Shown here: positions 62,132-64,000 of the stretch, piece after piece
Numbering within the stretch: the stretch's first letter is position 1
How the letters are laid out: each line of letters begins with the position of its first letter
Assembly (NCBI RefSeq): GCF_001305675.1
Contig: NZ_CP011853.1
Span: 3,906,001-3,970,000, forward strand
DNA length: 64,000 nt
Source: Gordonia phthalatica
GTDB taxonomy: Bacteria > Actinomycetota > Actinomycetes > Mycobacteriales > Mycobacteriaceae
Direction of reading: 5' to 3'
Notes under the pieces: generated by a model
Seen by the model: only the letters and a program-made list of their open reading frames with translations
What the model was told of the DNA's origin: nothing
Database searches by the model: none
Position numbers and translations under genes: made by a program

Positions 62132-64000
62132 TCAGGCCACGGCGGTGGTCGCCTGCGCGGGCTCGAGTGCCTGCGCGACGATGTCGGCGACATCGGTCAT
62201 CGGCTTCACTTCGAGCGCCTCCAGAACCTCCGCCGGGACGTCGTCCAGGTCGGGCTCGTTGCGCTGCGGGATGAAGACCGTCGTCAGACCGTTCCGCTGT
62301 GCAGCGAGCAGTTTCTGCTTGACGCCGCCGATCGGCAGGACCCGACCGTTCAACGTCACCTCGCCGGTCATGCCGACCTCGCTGCGGACGCGTCGTCCGG
62401 TCAGCATCGACACGAGGGCGGTGACCATCGTGACGCCCGCGGACGGACCGTCCTTCGGCACCGCGCCCGCCGGGAAGTGGATGTGCACCGTGCCGTTCAG
62501 CGCCGCCGGATCGATCCCGAACTCCGCGACGTGCGCCTGCACGTAGCTGAGAGCGATCTGCGCCGACTCCTTCATCACGTCACCCAACTGGCCGGTGAGC
62601 TTGAGCTGCGGCCCCGACGGACCGTCACTCGCGCCACCCGACCCCGATACTCCGAGCGCTTCGATGAAGAGCACGTCGCCGCCCATGCCGGTCACCGCGA
62701 GTCCGGTCGCGACTCCGGGCACCTCGGTGCGTTCTGCGGTCTCCGGGGTGAAGCGCGGCCGGCCGATGTAGTCGACGAGCGACGCTGCACCGACGCTGAC
62801 GGGCTCGTTCGAGTCGGACACCTTCACCGCCACCTTGCGCGCAACCTTCGCGAGCATCCGCTCGAACTGCCGGACACCCGGTTCACGGGTGTAGTTCGCG
62901 GCGATCTCGCGGAGTGCGTCCTCGGTGATCGCCACCTCCTCCGAGGTCAGCGCGGCACGCTCCAACTGGCGCGGGACCAGGTAGTCGCGGGCGATCGCCA
63001 CCTTGTCGTCCTCGGTGTAGCCGTCGATGGTGACGAGCTCCATCCGGTCCAGCAGTGCGGACGGGATGTTCTCGACCACGTTCGCGGTGGCGAGGAACAC
63101 GACGTCCGACAGGTCCAGGTCCAGGTCCAGGTAGTGGTCGCGGAAGGTGTGGTTCTGCGCCGGGTCCAGGACCTCGAGGAGGGCGGCCGACGGGTCGCCG
63201 CGGTAGTCGGAGCCCACCTTGTCGATCTCGTCGAGCAGGACGACGGGGTTCATCGATCCTGCCTCGCCGATGGCGCGGACGATCCGGCCGGGCAGTGCGC
63301 CGACGTAGGTGCGACGGTGACCGCGGATCTCGGCCTCGTCGCGGACGCCGCCGAGGGCGACGCGCACGAACTTGCGACCGAGCGCCCGCGCGACCGACTC
63401 GCCGAGCGACGTCTTGCCGACTCCGGGAGGACCGGCGAGGACCATGACGGCACCCGATCCGCGACCGCCGACCACGGACAGGCCGCGTTCGGCGCGCCGC
63501 GCGCGGACCGCCAGGTATTCGACGATCCGGTCCTTGACGTCGTCCAGACCGTGGTGGTCGGCGTCGAGGATCTCGCGGGCGCCCGCCAGGTCGGTGGAGT
63601 CGTCGGTGGTCACCGACCACGGCAGGTCCAGGACGGTGTCGAGCCAGGTGCGGATCCACCCGGTCTCCGGGCTCTGGTCGGAGGCGCGCTCCAGCTTCCC
63701 GACCTCGCGCAGCGCGGCCTCTCGCACGTTGTCGGGCAGGTCGGCGGACTCCACGCGGCCGCGGTAGTCGTCGGCACCGTCCGGTTCGTCCTCGCCGAGC
63801 TCCTTGCGGATGGCGTTGAGCTGCTGGCGCAGGAGGAACTCCTTCTGCGTCTTCTCCATGCCGTCGCGGACGTCGGATGCGATCTTGTCGCTGACCTCGG
63901 TCTCGGCCAGATGCTCGCCGGTCCACTCGATCAGCAGCCGCAGTCGTTCGTCGACGTCGGGTGTCTCGAGCAGCTGCCGCTTCTGCTCGTCGCTGATCCA
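62132..64000 (-). CDS. lon: ATP-dependent protease Lon, 5' end outside window
   Basis: Serine-lysine AAA+ protease; 622 aa are visible and about 150 N-terminal residues lie beyond the right edge (the frame is open to 64000 and begins with WISDEQKRQLL). Walker A is GPPGVGKTS, and the arginine- and sensor-type regions follow (VLLDEIDKVG). The catalytic Ser is in KDGPSAGVT and the Lys in GGVKQKLLAA. It degrades damaged and regulatory proteins. Many actinobacteria carry Lon instead of or beside other AAA+ proteases. Confidence 0.95.
   Translation of the reverse strand, partial: WISDEQKRQLLETPDVDERLRLLIEWTGEHLAETEVSDKIASDVRDGMEKTQKEFLLRQQLNAIRKELGEDEPDGADDYRGRVESADLPDNVREAALREVGKLERASDQSPETGWIRTWLDTVLDLPWSVTTDDSTDLAGAREILDADHHGLDDVKDRIVEYLAVRARRAERGLSVVGGRGSGAVMVLAGPPGVGKTSLGESVARALGRKFVRVALGGVRDEAEIRGHRRTYVGALPGRIVRAIGEAGSMNPVVLLDEIDKVGSDYRGDPSAALLEVLDPAQNHTFRDHYLDLDLDLSDVVFLATANVVENIPSALLDRMELVTIDGYTEDDKVAIARDYLVPRQLERAALTSEEVAITEDALREIAANYTREPGVRQFERMLAKVARKVAVKVSDSNEPVSVGAASLVDYIGRPRFTPETAERTEVPGVATGLAVTGMGGDVLFIEALGVSGSGGASDGPSGPQLKLTGQLGDVMKESAQIALSYVQAHVAEFGIDPAALNGTVHIHFPAGAVPKDGPSAGVTMVTALVSMLTGRRVRSEVGMTGEVTLNGRVLPIGGVKQKLLAAQRNGLTTVFIPQRNEPDLDDVPAEVLEALEVKPMTDVADIVAQALEPAQATTAVA

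Noticed and set aside
63110..63140. Short CAGGTC repeats in lon, as a possible slippage site
   Set aside because: They encode LDLDLDLS, where other Lon proteins have a similar acidic/hydrophobic stretch of the same length, so nothing is inserted.

Overview
The window is high-GC actinobacterial DNA. The organism looks like a mycolic-acid actinomycete (Gordonia/Rhodococcus/Nocardia type). The grounds are a mycobactin/nocobactin-like siderophore locus with IdeR-type iron boxes, an hspR-dnaJ-grpE-dnaK heat-shock operon with HAIR operators, KstR-type operators, a Wag31/DivIVA-like mini-protein, and aromatic gene sets controlled by IclR regulators. Genus-level placement is inference. No rRNA, tRNA, CRISPR array, prophage or intact insertion sequence was seen.

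Region 1 (1-19019) is a salicylate-capped, hydroxylysine-containing siderophore locus. A minus-strand operon with start/stop overlaps runs mbtI (salicylate synthase), mbtB-like NRPS (ArCP-Cy-A-PCP), mbtG (lysine N-oxygenase), mbtK (acyltransferase), mbtT (thioesterase), mbtC (ketosynthase), mbtD (AT-KR-ACP). mbtA (salicyl-AMP ligase) diverges from mbtI across a 103-bp region with two iron boxes. A second minus-strand unit holds an MTB12-like membrane-anchored protein and a large NRPS (C-A-PCP-C) that runs off the left edge; a further iron box precedes the NRPS.

Region 2 (18986-24477) holds small membrane/hypothetical genes, a sulfurtransferase (sseA-like), a TetR regulator, a 3-alpha-hydroxysteroid-dehydrogenase-like SDR preceded by a perfect KstR-type operator, an amidohydrolase and a type II-like flavohemoprotein.

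Region 3 (24502-34116) is a catabolic operon between two IclR genes. It encodes an MFS permease, a phthalate-4,5-dioxygenase-family Rieske oxygenase, a NitT/TauT-type ABC importer, a zinc-type dehydrogenase, a small FtsZ-like protein without the nucleotide-binding glycine loop, and a phthalate dioxygenase reductase-type flavoprotein. Its substrate is not known.

Region 4 (34338-38096) has the protocatechuate ortho-cleavage genes pcaH-pcaG-pcaB-pcaC with a divergent IclR (PcaR-like) regulator. No enol-lactone hydrolase or later beta-ketoadipate gene is in the window.

Region 5 (38184-49397) is a phthalate module: a LIV-type ABC importer and, on the other strand, a 3,4-dioxygenase operon (alpha, beta, a 104-aa unknown, cis-dihydrodiol dehydrogenase, 3Fe-4S ferredoxin, ferredoxin reductase, class II aldolase-type decarboxylase) followed by an IclR gene. 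Phthalate would become protocatechuate, which the adjacent pca genes cleave. A near-identical 14-bp dyad lies at the importer promoter and upstream of the dioxygenase.

Region 6 (49415-64000) is mostly core genome: a DoxX-like protein, hspR-dnaJ-grpE-dnaK, a KstR-box-linked SnoaL/NTF2-like gene, a mini-DivIVA protein, a crotonase with unusual active-site residues, a two-component system, a DUF2339 protein, a 164-bp inverted-repeat element, an AbiEi/DUF559-type gene between two copies of the same long hairpin, a small membrane protein, and lon running off the right edge.
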